64,000 bases of DNA, from contig NZ_CP018839.1 in NCBI RefSeq assembly GCF_001922305.1, positions 1,054,001 through 1,118,000 on the forward strand, written 5' to 3'. The first letter of the stretch is position 1. Each line of letters opens with the position of its first letter. Made by a program: the position numbers and the translations under genes. The notes beneath the pieces were generated by a model that did not search any database, was not told the origin of the DNA, and was given only the letters and a program-made list of their open reading frames with translations. Below are positions 12,419 to 22,004 of the stretch, one piece after another. This DNA comes from Thauera chlorobenzoica. Its GTDB lineage: Bacteria > Pseudomonadota > Gammaproteobacteria > Burkholderiales > Rhodocyclaceae.

Positions 12419-13865
12419 ACGCGTTGCCGGCGGCGGGCGCAAGAGGACAGCGCCGAACTCGCTGTTCGGCGAGATCCTCGACTGGATGCTCGCGCCGCTG
12501 CTGTTCCTGTGGCCGATCTCGATCATCGTCACCCACAACGTCGCCGACAACATCGCCAATCAGCCCTATGACCTCGCCCTGGCCGACAGCGTGCGTGCGC
12601 TGGCGCGGCTGGTGGTTGTCGAGAACGGTGAACTGGCGGTCCATTTTCCGGCGCCGCCGCGGGCGCTGTTCCGCGCCGACCAGGACGACGCGGTGTATTA
12701 CCAGGTCGCCAGCCACGGCGGCTCGATCCTTACCGGCGACGTCGAAATCGGCCGCCCGCCCTTGCCGGAAACGCTCTACGGCGAAGAAGTCCTGTTCCGC
12801 GATGAGGTGATCCACGGCGAGGAAGCGCGGGTTGCCTACCGCTTCCTGCGCCCCGAGCCGGACGAGCGCGACCTGCTGGTGCTGGTGCAGGTTGCGGAAA
12901 CCCGCAACAAGCGCACCGATCTCGCCTCGAAGGTGGTGACCGGCGTGCTCCTGCCCCAGTTCGCCATCATTCCGCTCGCGGTCGTGCTGGTGTGGGTCGG
13001 GCTCACGCGCGGCATCGCGCCCCTGAGCCGCCTGCAGAGCATGATCCGGCGCCGGCGCCCGACCGACCTGTCGCCGATCGCGCCGGCCAGCGTGCCCGAG
13101 GAGGTCCGCCCGCTGATCATCGCCTTCAACGACATGATGGCCCGCCTGGAAGAGAACCTGCAGGCCCAGCAGCGTTTCATCGCCGACGCCGCACACCAGA
13201 TGCGCACCCCCCTGACCGGGCTGAAGATGCAGACTGATCTGGCGCTGCACGAAACCGATCCGGAACAGCTGCACCAGTCGCTCGAGCATATCGCCGAAAG
13301 CACTGACCGCGCCGCCCACCTGATCAACCAGCTCCTGTCCCTGGCGCGTGCCGAGGCCAGTTTCGAGAAGCTGTATGCGGTCGAGCCGGTCGACCTGGAA
13401 GCCGTGGTGCGCACGGTGGCGCTCGAGCTCTACCCGCGCGCGCGCGCCAAGCAGATCGACCTCGGCGTCGAAGGGGGACAGCACCTGCTGGTCGAAGGCA
13501 ACCAAGTCCTGCTGCGGGAAATGGTCAAGAACCTGGTCGACAACGCGATCAAGTACACCCCGCGCGGCGGCCGCGTGACCGCGCGCACGCGCTTCGCGGG
13601 AGCGCCCATCCTCGAAGTCGAGGACTCCGGGGTCGGGATTGCGGAGGCGGACCGCGAGCGCGTGTTCGAGCGCTTCTACCGGGTGCTCGGCAGCGGCGAG
13701 GACGGCTCGGGCCTGGGGCTGCCGATCGTGCAGGAAATTGCCGAGCTGCACCGTGCGGTGGTGACCCTCGACGCCAGCCCCGGCGGGCGGGGCACGCTTG
13801 CGCGGGTCGTCTTCCCGCGCAGCCAGTTGCAGCCGCCACCGCCGGTGCATGGCGATTTCGCGTGA
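12393..13865 (+). CDS. Sensor histidine kinase (TctE-like)
   Basis: A membrane sensor kinase, about 490 residues. A first transmembrane helix (near DWMLAPLLFLWPISIIVT) and a second (VVTGVLLPQFAIIPLAVVLVW) enclose a periplasmic sensing domain of the TctE N-terminal type. An HAMP-like linker is followed by the H-box FIADAAHQMRTPLTGL with phospho-acceptor His268, the N-box LVDNAIKYTP, and the G-boxes DSGVGIAEADRERVFERFYR and GSGLGLPIVQEIA. The start chosen is the ATG inside the end of the regulator gene; the frame is open further upstream, but that part lies inside the regulator gene. It forms a cognate pair with the preceding regulator. Confidence 0.9.
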   Translation: MLARRRKPERVAGGGRKRTAPNSLFGEILDWMLAPLLFLWPISIIVTHNVADNIANQPYDLALADSVRALARLVVVENGELAVHFPAPPRALFRADQDDAVYYQVASHGGSILTGDVEIGRPPLPETLYGEEVLFRDEVIHGEEARVAYRFLRPEPDERDLLVLVQVAETRNKRTDLASKVVTGVLLPQFAIIPLAVVLVWVGLTRGIAPLSRLQSMIRRRRPTDLSPIAPASVPEEVRPLIIAFNDMMARLEENLQAQQRFIADAAHQMRTPLTGLKMQTDLALHETDPEQLHQSLEHIAESTDRAAHLINQLLSLARAEASFEKLYAVEPVDLEAVVRTVALELYPRARAKQIDLGVEGGQHLLVEGNQVLLREMVKNLVDNAIKYTPRGGRVTARTRFAGAPILEVEDSGVGIAEADRERVFERFYRVLGSGEDGSGLGLPIVQEIAELHRAVVTLDASPGGRGTLARVVFPRSQLQPPPPVHGDFA

Positions 13866-13964
13866 TTCAGGGCTGTTGCCCCAATGCCGCCGGCGTGGTC
13901 GCTGCACAGCGGGCCTGCCGCCCGGCTATCCCATTCGGGAGATCGAAAAAACTGGCATGAATGT

Positions 13965-13992
13965 TTGACCTTCGCGCGGAATTCGCTATAAT
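13965..13992 (+). promoter_or_regulatory. Sigma70 promoter of tRNA-Phe
   Basis: TTGACC (13965-13970) and a perfect TATAAT (13987-13992) with a 16-bp spacer. Predicted transcription starts a few bases before the tRNA 5' end at 14005, and the flanking discriminator is GC-rich (GCGCGC), as in stringently controlled stable-RNA promoters. Confidence 0.85.
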
Positions 13993-14004
13993 GCGCGCTC
14001 CTCA

Positions 14005-14080
14005 GGCCAGTTAGCTCAGTTGGTAGAGCAGCGGATTGAAAATCCGCGTGTCCGTGGTTCGATTCCGCGACTGGCCACCA
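14005..14080 (+). tRNA. tRNA-Phe (anticodon GAA)
   Basis: A 76-nt cloverleaf. The acceptor arms GGCCAGT and ACTGGCC pair over seven bases. The D-arm GCTC..GAGC, anticodon stem GCGGA/TCCGC with loop TTGAAAA (anticodon GAA), and T-arm CGTGG-TTCGATT-CCGCG are all present, and CCA is encoded at the 3' end. Confidence 0.98.
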
Positions 14081-14090
14081 CCGTATTCCA

Positions 14091-14127
14091 AGCAAAAACG
14101 CCGATCCACATGGTCGGCGTTTTTGCT
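14091..14127 (+). terminator. Rho-independent terminator after tRNA-Phe
   Basis: A 14-bp stem, AGCAAAAACGCCGA (14091-14104) with TCGGCGTTTTTGCT (14114-14127), closing a 9-nt loop. The T-rich 3' arm serves as the release tract. The symmetry suggests it can also act in the reverse direction. Confidence 0.88.
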
Positions 14128-14202
14128 TTGTATTTCGGGACGATCCGCGTGCCAGTCGGGGGCTGCATTGCGCGGCATTTCGAATGGCTATAAATTCCGC
14201 CT

Positions 14203-15411
14203 ATGATGAACGCCGCTTCGACGCAACGTGCCCGCACCCTGTTGATCGCCAATTTGTTGGGACAGATGGCTTTCGGCCTGCTGGCGATGACGATTTCCAT
14301 CCCCTCGATGCAGGAGTGGGGGGCGATCTTCGGGTCGAGCCAGTCGAATGTCCAGCTTACCTTCAGCGCGTACCTCCTCGCTTTCGGCGGCCTGCAGCTG
14401 GTCTATGGGCCGCTGTCGGACCAGTTGGGGCGCAAAAGAATGCTGTTGGCGGGGTTGTCGCTGGCGGGCGTCGGTTCGGTCCTGGCTGCCCTGGCACCTG
14501 ACCTGGCAACCCTGACTGCGGCACGCGTGCTGCAGGGCGCGGGCAGTGCGGCAGGAATGGTGGTGGGCAGGGCGATGGTCCAGGATCTGTTCCACGGGCC
14601 GGAGCGCACCCGGGTGATGGCCTACGTCGGCATGGTGATGGGCCTGTGCCCGCCGCTGGCCACCATCGTCGGCGGGCAACTCCATGTGCGTCTGGGCTGG
14701 CAGGCCAATTTCGTGCTCATCGCCGCTCTTGCCGCGGTCCTGCTGTTGGCGGCCTGGCGCGGCCTGCCCGCTCCGCACAAGCCTGTTGCGGGCCGCCCGC
14801 ACTGGTTCGCGAATATGCTTTCATCGTACTCACGCCTGCTCCGGGAGCCGGTCTTCCTGCTCTATGTGGCGATCCTGTCGATGACTACCGCTACTTTCTA
14901 TGCATTTCTCGGCGGCGCACCGATCGTCCTCGGCAGCTACGGTGTCGGGCCCGAAGGCATCGGTTACTACATCATGTGCATACCGGCGGCGTACATCGTC
15001 GGCAATTACCTGACCACTCATCTGGTGCATCGGGCGAGGGAGGGGCTGATCATGGCGCTCGGCCAGATGTTCACGGTGGGCGGCATCGGCCTGATGCTCG
15101 CGCTCGGGCTGGCCGGGCTGAATACGCCGCTGGCCCTCGCCCTGCCGCTGCTGCTGCTGGGCCTGGGGCATGGCTTTCTGATGCCGTCGACGCTCGCCGG
15201 CACGGTTGGCGTGCTGCCGGCGCTGGCCGGTTCGGCCGCGGCCGTGGCCGGTGTGCTGCAGCAGCTGATGGGGGCGGTGGGCAGCTATGCGGTGGGGCTG
15301 TTCCCGCATCACGGAGTGGTGAATCTGGGGGTGCTGATGATGGCCTTTACCCTGTGCGCGGCGGCGGCGCAGGTGCTGATGCACCGCCGTCCGGCAAGCG
15401 CAACCGGATAG
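14203..15411 (+). CDS. MFS drug-type exporter (Bcr/CflA-like)
   Basis: A 402-residue, 12-helix major facilitator of the DHA1 Bcr/CflA type, an inner-membrane proton-driven exporter of small hydrophobic compounds. Seen: the loop 2-3 signature YGPLSDQLGRKRMLLAG, the motif-C-like helix ATLTAARVLQGAGSAAGMVVGRAMVQDLF, and repeated hydrophobic helices to the C-terminus. Two in-frame ATGs (14203, 14206) are equally plausible starts. It stands alone between the tRNA-Phe terminator and a terminator at 15538. The substrate is unknown. Confidence 0.85.
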   Translation: MMNAASTQRARTLLIANLLGQMAFGLLAMTISIPSMQEWGAIFGSSQSNVQLTFSAYLLAFGGLQLVYGPLSDQLGRKRMLLAGLSLAGVGSVLAALAPDLATLTAARVLQGAGSAAGMVVGRAMVQDLFHGPERTRVMAYVGMVMGLCPPLATIVGGQLHVRLGWQANFVLIAALAAVLLLAAWRGLPAPHKPVAGRPHWFANMLSSYSRLLREPVFLLYVAILSMTTATFYAFLGGAPIVLGSYGVGPEGIGYYIMCIPAAYIVGNYLTTHLVHRAREGLIMALGQMFTVGGIGLMLALGLAGLNTPLALALPLLLLGLGHGFLMPSTLAGTVGVLPALAGSAAAVAGVLQQLMGAVGSYAVGLFPHHGVVNLGVLMMAFTLCAAAAQVLMHRRPASATG

Positions 15412-15537
15412 GGGCCGCTCCGCATGTTCGAGCGGGCTGCGCGCTTGGTGCCGGGCTCGCGGGGTGCGTACGGGCTTGGGCGTGCGCGTGGATTCGCCCG
15501 CGGGTTTGTTGCTATACTGGCGTCCGATTTCACCGGA

Positions 15538-15566
15538 CGGGCCGACAGAGTGTCGGCCCGTTTTCG
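15538..15566 (+). terminator. Hairpin terminator between MFS gene and hemA
   Basis: CGGGCCGACA (15538-15547) pairs with TGTCGGCCCG (15551-15560) around a GAG loop, followed by TTTTCGTT. A -10-like TATACT (15513-15518) lies only about 20 bases ahead of it, and a small competing hairpin CGTCCG/CGGACG (15521-15526, 15534-15539) overlaps its left arm. Confidence 0.8.
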
Positions 15567-15630
15567 TTCGTGCCCCCGCTTTTCAGGTTGAAGTTGCTGA
15601 TTTTGCTCAAGTTTTTTGCACTTTCCGCAG

Positions 15631-15639
15631 TGTTATAAT
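15631..15639 (+). promoter_or_regulatory. Extended -10 promoter of hemA
   Basis: TGTTATAAT at 15631-15639 is a perfect extended -10 (TGN-TATAAT). No good -35 is found at 16-18 bp spacing, which fits an extended -10 promoter. The start point would lie about 25 bases ahead of the hemA ATG. Confidence 0.65.
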
Positions 15640-15669
15640 GCGTCGGCTGTCGACGAGGCCGTTTTCTGC

Positions 15670-16923
15670 ATGCAACTCTACGCTCTGGGTCTGAATCATC
15701 ACACGGCGCCGCTCGCGATCCGCGAACGGGTCGCGTTTCAGCCTGAGCATCTGCAGCAGGCCCTGCACGGCCTCGCCCATGCCGACTCGGTGCGCGAAGC
15801 GGCGATCCTGTCGACCTGTAACCGCACCGAGCTTTACTTCGCCGCCGAGCAGCCCCAGCACGCCGCCGACTGGCTGGCGCACTTTCACCGCGTCTCGCTG
15901 AACGACGTCTCGCCCTACCTGTATGCCTACCCGCAGCGCGACGCGATTCGCCACGTCTTCCGCGTCGCCAGCGGGCTCGATTCGATGGTCATCGGCGAGC
16001 CGCAGATCCTGGGCCAGGTCAAGGATGCGGCGCGCTTCGCGGAACAGGCCGGCACTCTGGGGGTGCTGCTGCACAAGCTGTTCCAGAGCACGTTCGCGGT
16101 CGCCAAGGAAGTGCGCTCGACGACCGCGATCGGCGCCAATACGGTGTCGATGGCGGCGGCGGCGGTGCACCTGACCGAGCGTATCTTCGGCCGCGTCTCC
16201 GACCAGCACGTGCTGTTCATCGGTGCGGGCGAGATGATCGAGCTTTGTGCGGCGCACTTCGGCGGTGCCTGTCCGAAATCGATGACCGTCGCCAATCGCA
16301 CCGAGGAGCGCGCCCAGGTCCTGGCTTCGCGCTTCGGCGCGCGCACCTTGCGCATCGACCAGATCGGCGAGGCGCTGGCGCGCTTCGACGTGGTCGTGTC
16401 CTGTACCGCCGCGCCCCTCCCGCTGGTCGGCCTGGGGATGGTCGAGCGTGCGGTGAAGGCACGCCGCCACCGGCCGATGGTGATGGTCGACCTGGCCGTG
16501 CCGCGCGACATCGAGCCCGAGATCGCCGAGCTCGACGACGTCTTCCTGTACACCGTGGACGATCTCGCGCAGGTCGTCGAGGCGGGTATGGAGTCGCGCC
16601 AGCAGGCGGTGGTCGAGGCCGAGCAGATCATCGACTCGCGGGTCGACGGCTTCCTGCACTGGATGGCGGCGCGCGGTAGTGTGCCGACCATCCGCGCGCT
16701 GCGCGAACACGCCGAAGCCCTGCGCCAGGCCGAGCTCGAGCGCGCCCTGCGCCTGCTGGCGAAAGGCGAGGAGCCGCAGCGCGTGCTCGACGCCCTGTCG
16801 CACGGCCTCACCAACAAGCTGATGCACGGCCCCACGCGCTTCCTGAACCAGGCCGACGAGACCGGCAAGGCCGAGGCCGGGCGGCTCGTCGAGCGGCTGT
16901 TCAACCTGCCGTCCCACGGCTAG
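15670..16923 (+). CDS. hemA: Glutamyl-tRNA reductase
   Basis: Reduces glutamyl-tRNA(Glu) to glutamate-1-semialdehyde, the first step of C5 tetrapyrrole synthesis; 417 residues. The catalytic Cys50 is in [10 protein letters not shown], the NADPH-binding region around [14 protein letters not shown], and the C-terminal dimerisation helix ([13 protein letters not shown]) is complete. The ATG at 15670 gives the canonical [16 protein letters not shown]-terminus; a longer frame from a TTG further upstream would start inside the promoter and is rejected. prfA and prmC follow, the common hemA-prfA-prmC order. Confidence 0.97.
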   Translation: MQLYALGLNHHTAPLAIRERVAFQPEHLQQALHGLAHADSVREAAILSTCNRTELYFAAEQPQHAADWLAHFHRVSLNDVSPYLYAYPQRDAIRHVFRVASGLDSMVIGEPQILGQVKDAARFAEQAGTLGVLLHKLFQSTFAVAKEVRSTTAIGANTVSMAAAAVHLTERIFGRVSDQHVLFIGAGEMIELCAAHFGGACPKSMTVANRTEERAQVLASRFGARTLRIDQIGEALARFDVVVSCTAAPLPLVGLGMVERAVKARRHRPMVMVDLAVPRDIEPEIAELDDVFLYTVDDLAQVVEAGMESRQQAVVEAEQIIDSRVDGFLHWMAARGSVPTIRALREHAEALRQAELERALRLLAKGEEPQRVLDALSHGLTNKLMHGPTRFLNQADETGKAEAGRLVERLFNLPSHG

Positions 16924-16983
16924 GGCGCCACTCCGCCGATTCCTTACCGCCTGCGCCCGGCGCAGGCTCTCCGGGCTGACTCC

Positions 16984-18069
16984 ATGAAGCAACGCATCCG
17001 CGACAAACTCGAACACCTCGTCCGCCGCCTGGACGAACTCGATCGCACGCTCGCGGCCGGGGATACGGCGAACGACATGAAGCGCTTCCGTGAACTGTCG
17101 TGCGAGCGTGCCGAGGTCGAGCCGGTGGTGGCGCTGTACCAGGCTTATGCGCAGGCGGAGGCCGACTGCGCGACGGCGCGCGAGCTGCTGGACGACGCCG
17201 AGATGCGCGAGCTCGGCGAGCAGGAGCTGGCCGCCGGCGAAACGCGCATCACTGAGCTGGAGGCCGCGCTGCAGCGCGCGCTGCTGCCGCGCGACCCGAA
17301 CGACGAGCGCAACCTCTTCCTCGAGATCCGGGCCGGCACCGGTGGCGACGAGGCGGCGCTGTTCGCCGGCGACCTGCTGCGCATGTACAGCCGCTACGCC
17401 GAGCGTCAGCGCTGGAAGGTGGAGATCGTGGCGGCGAGCGAGTCCGACCTCGGCGGCTACAAGGAAGTGATCGCCCGCATCGCCGGCGCCGGTGCCTATT
17501 CGAAGCTGAAGTTCGAGTCCGGCGGCCACCGGGTCCAGCGCGTGCCGGTGACCGAGACCCAGGGCCGCATCCACACTTCGGCGTGCACGGTGGCGGTGCT
17601 GCCCGAGGCGGACGAAGTCGAGGCGGTGAACATCAACCCGGCGGAGCTGCGCATCGACACCTTCCGCGCTTCGGGCGCCGGCGGCCAGCACATCAACAAG
17701 ACCGACTCGGCGGTGCGCATCACCCACCTTCCGAGCGGCCTCGTCGTCGAGTGTCAGGACGACCGTTCGCAGCACCGCAACAAGGCGCAGGCGCTGGCGG
17801 TGCTGGCCGCACGCCTGCACGATGCCGAAGTGCGCGCCCGGCAGAGCGCCGAAGCGGCGCAGCGCAAGAGCCTGGTCGGCAGCGGCGACCGCTCCGAGCG
17901 CATCCGCACCTACAACTTCCCCCAGGGCCGGGTCACCGATCATCGCATCAACCTGACCTTGTACAAGCTCGATGCGGTGATGCAGGGCGAACTCGACGAA
18001 CTCGTCGATGCCCTGAGCTTGGAGCACCAGGCCGAGCTGCTGGCGGCGCTGGCGGAGGACGGTGCATGA
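16984..18069 (+). CDS. prfA: Peptide chain release factor 1
   Basis: RF1 recognises UAA and UAG codons and releases the nascent chain; 361 residues. The tripeptide anticodon position reads PVT in [15 protein letters not shown] (a P-x-T motif as in RF1, not the SPF of RF2). The catalytic GGQ is in [21 protein letters not shown]. Its stop overlaps the prmC start (ATGA), coupling the factor to the methylase that modifies its GGQ glutamine. Confidence 0.98.
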   Translation: MKQRIRDKLEHLVRRLDELDRTLAAGDTANDMKRFRELSCERAEVEPVVALYQAYAQAEADCATARELLDDAEMRELGEQELAAGETRITELEAALQRALLPRDPNDERNLFLEIRAGTGGDEAALFAGDLLRMYSRYAERQRWKVEIVAASESDLGGYKEVIARIAGAGAYSKLKFESGGHRVQRVPVTETQGRIHTSACTVAVLPEADEVEAVNINPAELRIDTFRASGAGGQHINKTDSAVRITHLPSGLVVECQDDRSQHRNKAQALAVLAARLHDAEVRARQSAEAAQRKSLVGSGDRSERIRTYNFPQGRVTDHRINLTLYKLDAVMQGELDELVDALSLEHQAELLAALAEDGA

Positions 18070-18929
18070 GACACCCTTCATCCGGCCCCGGCCTGCCGGC
18101 GGTGCCCGACATCGCCGCGGCGCTGGCCTGGGCGCGCACCCACATTGAACTGATCGATGCCCGCGTGCTGCTGCGCCATGTGCTGCAGTGCACGGGGGCA
18201 CGCCTGGTGGCCTATCCCGAGCAGCGCCTGGCCGACGCCGAGTGGGCGGCTTACCGCGCTCTGGTCGAGCGTCGCGCGGCGGGAGAGCCGGTGGCTTACC
18301 TGACCGGCACGCGCGAGTTTTACGGGCGGGAATTCCTCGTCACGCCCGCGGTGCTGATTCCGCGTCCCGAGACCGAACTGCTGGTCGAACTCGCCCTTGC
18401 CCATTGCGCGGCGCGGCGCGGCGTGCGCGTGCTCGACCTGGGGACGGGCAGCGGGGCACTGGCGGTGACGCTTGCGCTCGAACTCGATGCCCCCGACGTG
18501 GTGGCCGTCGACCGTTCGCGCGAGGCGCTCCAGGTGGCGATGGCCAATGCCGCGCGGCTCGGCGCCAGCGTCTGCCTGGTCCTCAGCGACTGGTTCGCGG
18601 CGCTGGGCGAGGAGCGCTTCGGGCTGATCGTCGCCAATCCGCCCTACGTTGCGGCGGGTGATCCGCACCTGGCGCAGGGTGATGTGCGCTTCGAGCCGGT
18701 GACGGCGCTCGCCGCCGGGCCGGCGGGGCTGGACGATCTGGCCGCGATCGTGGGCGCCGCGCCACGCTGGCTGGAGGCCGGTGGCTGGCTGTTCCTCGAG
18801 CATGGCTACGATCAGGCGGCGGCAGTGCGCAGCCTGCTGCTCGATGCCGGCTTTGCCGCGATCGCCTCGTGGAAGGATCTGGCCGGCCTCGAGCGCGTCT
18901 CGGGCGGGCGCTGGCCCGGGCGCAAATGA
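18066..18929 (+). CDS. prmC: Release factor glutamine N5-methyltransferase
   Basis: Methylates the glutamine of the GGQ motif in release factors using S-adenosylmethionine; 287 residues. The SAM-binding motif is [17 protein letters not shown] and the catalytic NPPY is at about residues 191-194 ([14 protein letters not shown]). The N-terminal helical domain ([33 protein letters not shown]) is intact. The start overlaps the prfA stop. The convergent aspS terminator begins at its stop codon. Confidence 0.96.
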   Translation: MRHPSSGPGLPAVPDIAAALAWARTHIELIDARVLLRHVLQCTGARLVAYPEQRLADAEWAAYRALVERRAAGEPVAYLTGTREFYGREFLVTPAVLIPRPETELLVELALAHCAARRGVRVLDLGTGSGALAVTLALELDAPDVVAVDRSREALQVAMANAARLGASVCLVLSDWFAALGEERFGLIVANPPYVAAGDPHLAQGDVRFEPVTALAAGPAGLDDLAAIVGAAPRWLEAGGWLFLEHGYDQAAAVRSLLLDAGFAAIASWKDLAGLERVSGGRWPGRK

Positions 18930-18970
18930 AAAACCGCCGCCTGTCCGCCGTGGGGCGGGCAGGTGGCGGT
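18929..18970 (-). terminator. Terminator of aspS (minus strand)
   Basis: A long stem (18933-18949 with 18954-18970, loop GTGG). Read on the minus strand it is followed by TTTTT (complement of 18929-18933), shortly after the aspS stop. The T-run overlaps the last base of the prmC stop codon. On the plus strand the stem is fully paired (with G-U pairs) but has no T-run, so the minus strand is the likely working direction. Confidence 0.8.
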
Positions 18971-18991
18971 CTGGCGGCCGCTTTGTCGGGC

Positions 18992-20803
18992 TCAGCCGCG
19001 GCCGACTTCGACCTGGGTCTCGACCTTCTGGCGTAGGCGGATGTGCAGCTCGCGCAGCTGCTTGTCGTCGACGTCGCCCGGCGCATCGGTCAGCAGGCAC
19101 TGGGCGCGCTGGGTCTTGGGGAAGGCGATGACGTCGCGGATCGACTCGGCGCCGGTCATCATGGTGACGATGCGGTCGAGGCCGAAGGCCAGGCCGCCGT
19201 GGGGCGGGGCGCCGTACTTGAGCGCATCGAGGAGGAAGCCGAACTTGGCCTGCTGCTCCTCGGGGCCGATGTTCAGTGCCTCGAACACGCGCGCCTGCAC
19301 GTCGGCGCGGTGGATACGCACCGAGCCGCCGCCGATCTCCCAGCCGTTCAACGCGAGGTCGTAGGCCTTGGCGAGGCACTCGCCCGGGTTGGATTCGAGC
19401 AGGTCGATGTGCTCGTCCTTGGGGCTGGTGAAGGGGTGGTGGCAGGCGGTCCAGCGCTTGTCGTCCTCGTCGTACTCGAACATCGGGAAGTCGACTACCC
19501 ACAGCGGGCGCCAGGCCTCGCCGGTGAGGCAACCAAACTGAGAACCCTTCTCGTGGCCGATTTTCAGACGCAGCGCGCCCATGGCGTCGTTGACCACCTT
19601 GGTCTTGTCGGCGCCGAAGAAGATCAGGTCGCCCGACTGCGCGCCGGTGCGCTCGAGGATGGTGGCGAGCGCCTTCTCGTGCAGGTTCTTGACGATCGGT
19701 GACTGCAGGCCCTGCTCGTTGGGCTGGCTGACGTCGTTGACCTTGATGTAGGCGAGGCCGCGGGCGCCGTAGATGGCGACGAACTTGGTGTACTCGTCGA
19801 TCTCGCCGCGGGTCAGGCTGTTGCCGCCGGGTACGCGCATCGCGGCGACGCGCCCGCCCGAGGTGGCGGGGCCGCTGAAGACCTTGAAGGCGACGTCCTG
19901 CACCGCGTCGGTGACATCGGTCAGTTCCAGCGTGACGCGCAGGTCGGGCTTGTCCGAGCCGTAGCGGCGCATCGCCTCAGCGTAGCTCATGCGTGGGAAG
20001 GGCGCGGGCAGCTCGACCGCCATCGCCTCCTTGAACACGTAGCGGATCATGTCCTCGACCAGGGCGGTGATTTCGTGCTCGTTCATGAACGAGGTCTCGA
20101 GGTCGACCTGGGTGAATTCGGGCTGGCGGTCGGCGCGCAGGTCTTCGTCACGGAAGCACTTGACGATCTGGTAGTAGCGGTCGTAGCCGGCGACCATCAA
20201 GAGCTGCTTGAACAGCTGGGGTGACTGCGGCAGGGCGAAGAACTGGCCCGGATGCACGCGCGAGGGCACGAGGTAGTCGCGCGCGCCTTCGGGCGTGCTC
20301 TTGGTCAGCATCGGGGTCTCGACGTCGATGAAACCGGCGCCATCGAGGAAGCGGCGGAAGGCCATCGTGGTCTTGTAGCGCAGCATCAGGTTCTTCTGCA
20401 TCTGCGGGCGGCGCAGGTCGATGACACGGTGGGTCAGGCGCACGGTCTCGGACAGGTTGTCGTCGTCGAGCTGGAACGGCGGCGTGGCGGCGGCGTTGAG
20501 GATCTCGATGTCGTGGCACAGGACCTCGATCTCGCCCGAGGTGAGGTTGGGGTTCTCGGTGCCGGCGGGGCGGCGGCGGACCTTGCCGCTCATCCTGAGG
20601 ACGAACTCGCTACGCACCGATTCGGCGATCCTGAACATCTCGGCGCGATCGGGGTCGCATACCACCTGGACCAGGCCCTCACGGTCGCGCAGGTCGATGA
20701 AGATGACGCCGCCGTGGTCGCGGCGGCGATGCACCCAGCCGCACAGGGTGACGATCTGGTCGAGGTCGGCGGCGGTGACTTTTCCGCAGTAATGGGTTCG
20801 CAT
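18992..20803 (-). CDS. aspS: Aspartyl-tRNA synthetase
   Basis: A class II aminoacyl-tRNA synthetase of the bacterial type, 603 residues. Domains in order: the OB-fold anticodon-binding domain ([21 protein letters not shown]), class II motif 1 ([31 protein letters not shown]), motif 2 ([25 protein letters not shown]), a large GAD insertion, and motif 3 ([15 protein letters not shown]). The start at 20803 gives the usual MRTHYCGKV; the frame is open further upstream but without homology. It is last of a minus-strand set with the zinc ribbon and DUF502 genes. Confidence 0.97.
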   Translation of the reverse strand: MRTHYCGKVTAADLDQIVTLCGWVHRRRDHGGVIFIDLRDREGLVQVVCDPDRAEMFRIAESVRSEFVLRMSGKVRRRPAGTENPNLTSGEIEVLCHDIEILNAAATPPFQLDDDNLSETVRLTHRVIDLRRPQMQKNLMLRYKTTMAFRRFLDGAGFIDVETPMLTKSTPEGARDYLVPSRVHPGQFFALPQSPQLFKQLLMVAGYDRYYQIVKCFRDEDLRADRQPEFTQVDLETSFMNEHEITALVEDMIRYVFKEAMAVELPAPFPRMSYAEAMRRYGSDKPDLRVTLELTDVTDAVQDVAFKVFSGPATSGGRVAAMRVPGGNSLTRGEIDEYTKFVAIYGARGLAYIKVNDVSQPNEQGLQSPIVKNLHEKALATILERTGAQSGDLIFFGADKTKVVNDAMGALRLKIGHEKGSQFGCLTGEAWRPLWVVDFPMFEYDEDDKRWTACHHPFTSPKDEHIDLLESNPGECLAKAYDLALNGWEIGGGSVRIHRADVQARVFEALNIGPEEQQAKFGFLLDALKYGAPPHGGLAFGLDRIVTMMTGAESIRDVIAFPKTQRAQCLLTDAPGDVDDKQLRELHIRLRQKVETQVEVGRG

Positions 20804-20904
20804 AAACAGGAGTTCCGGCTGATCGACGGCAGCGTGCCGTCGGGATTCAAGGAAGCGGGGAAAACGGTGGCCTCGTTGGCGATGGCGTGGTCCGTCGGGA
20901 AGCG

Positions 20905-21531
20905 TCATTCGTTGAGCAGGGCCGCCCGGCTCGCCGGCCGGCGCAGCGGGGGCGCGACCACCCCCATGGAGATGATGTACTTGAGCGCTTCATCGACGCT
21001 CATCTCCAGTTCGATGACGTCCGCCCGCGGCATCATCAAAAAGAAGCCCGAAGTCGGGTTGGGCGTGGTCGGCACATAGACGCTGACGTAGTCGCCCTGC
21101 AGGTGATGCGCCGCATCGCCGCCTGGCTGGCCGGTGAGAAAGGCGATCGTCCATGCCCCCTGGCGCGGGTACTGCACCAGCAGGGCCTTGCGAAAAGCCT
21201 GGCCGGTGCTGGAAAAAACGGTGTCGGAGACTTGCTTGACGCTGTAGTAGATCGACTTCACCACCGGGATCCGGGACAGCAGCGCCTCCCACAGCTGGAC
21301 CAGCTTCTGGCCGAGCACGTTGGCTGCGACCAGGCCGGTGAAGAACACGATCAGCAGGCTCGCCAGCACGCCGACGCCGGGAATGTCGAGGCCGATGAAG
21401 TCGCGCGGGTGGAAACCGTTCGGCAGCCACAGCAGGATCGCGTCGAGCGTGCCGACGATCCAGGCCAGCACCATGAAGGTGATCGCCAGCGGAATCCAGA
21501 TCAGCAGGCCGGTGATGAAGTATTTCTTCAA
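20905..21531 (-). CDS. DUF502 family membrane protein
   Basis: A 208-residue membrane protein of the DUF502 family. It has an N-terminal transmembrane helix ([26 protein letters not shown]) and a second one ([22 protein letters not shown]), then the conserved [39 protein letters not shown] region and a soluble C-terminal domain. The function is not established. The gene sits between fmdB and aspS, an arrangement conserved in related betaproteobacteria. A 7-bp GC hairpin (21544-21560) separates it from fmdB without a T-run. Confidence 0.88.
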   Translation of the reverse strand: MKKYFITGLLIWIPLAITFMVLAWIVGTLDAILLWLPNGFHPRDFIGLDIPGVGVLASLLIVFFTGLVAANVLGQKLVQLWEALLSRIPVVKSIYYSVKQVSDTVFSSTGQAFRKALLVQYPRQGAWTIAFLTGQPGGDAAHHLQGDYVSVYVPTTPNPTSGFFLMMPRADVIELEMSVDEALKYIISMGVVAPPLRRPASRAALLNE

Positions 21532-21580
21532 TTGAGCGTCTCGGGCCCGCTGCGCGGGCCGTTCGGGGGAGGGTGGCCGG

Positions 21581-21838
21581 TCAGTGGCAGGCGCATGCGC
21601 CGCTGCCGCCGGCGCAGGGGGGCGCCGCCGCCGGGGCGGGCGTGCTGGGTGCGGCGCCGCCCTTGAAATCGGTGGCGTACCAGCCGCTGCCCTTGAGCTG
21701 GAAGCCGGCGGCCGACAGGAGTTTGGTGTACCCCGCGGTACCGCAGGACGGGCACGAGGACAGCGGCGCGTCGCTCATTTTTTGCAGATGTTCCTTCTGG
21801 AAACCACAGCTTGGGCAACGATATTCATAAATGGGCAT
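21581..21838 (-). CDS. FmdB-family zinc ribbon protein
   Basis: An 85-residue protein starting MPIYEYRCPSCGFQKEHLQKMSDAPLSSCPSCG, the FmdB putative regulatory zinc ribbon with two CxxC knuckles. A Gly-rich GFQLKGSGWYATDF follows, then an Ala/Pro tail ending in CAGGSGACACH, which adds further possible metal ligands. The start at 21838 is chosen because it gives the family N-terminus. The role is unknown; members are often beside aspS or DUF502 genes. Confidence 0.9.
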   Translation of the reverse strand: MPIYEYRCPSCGFQKEHLQKMSDAPLSSCPSCGTAGYTKLLSAAGFQLKGSGWYATDFKGGAAPSTPAPAAAPPCAGGSGACACH

Positions 21839-21960
21839 GACGAGCTCCCGAAGACAAGTGCGCAAGTCTAACGCAATGCAGCATAAGGAAAAAGCGAAGC
21901 CCGTGAACGCCGGGCGCGCAAGCAAAATGGGGGTGGCGCCGCCGGGTTTCAAGGAGGGGC

Positions 21961-22003
21961 GGGCGTTGCGCCGGGGGGCGTTGCGCCGGGGGGCGGTGCG
22001 GGG
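21961..22003. repeat. 15-bp GC-rich tandem repeat
   Basis: GGGCGTTGCGCCGGG is repeated exactly at 21961-21975 and 21976-21990, with a third degenerate partial copy to 22003. It lies just beyond the pilD stop codon in the gap between pilD and fmdB. Confidence 0.8.
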
Positions 22004-22004
22004 T

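Noticed and set aside
15607..18201. Long open frame on the minus strand opposite hemA-prfA
   Set aside because: It mirrors the codons of two well-supported genes in a GC-rich genome and shows no family motifs; similar shadows occur opposite the RND pump (36150-39332) and E1/E2 genes.
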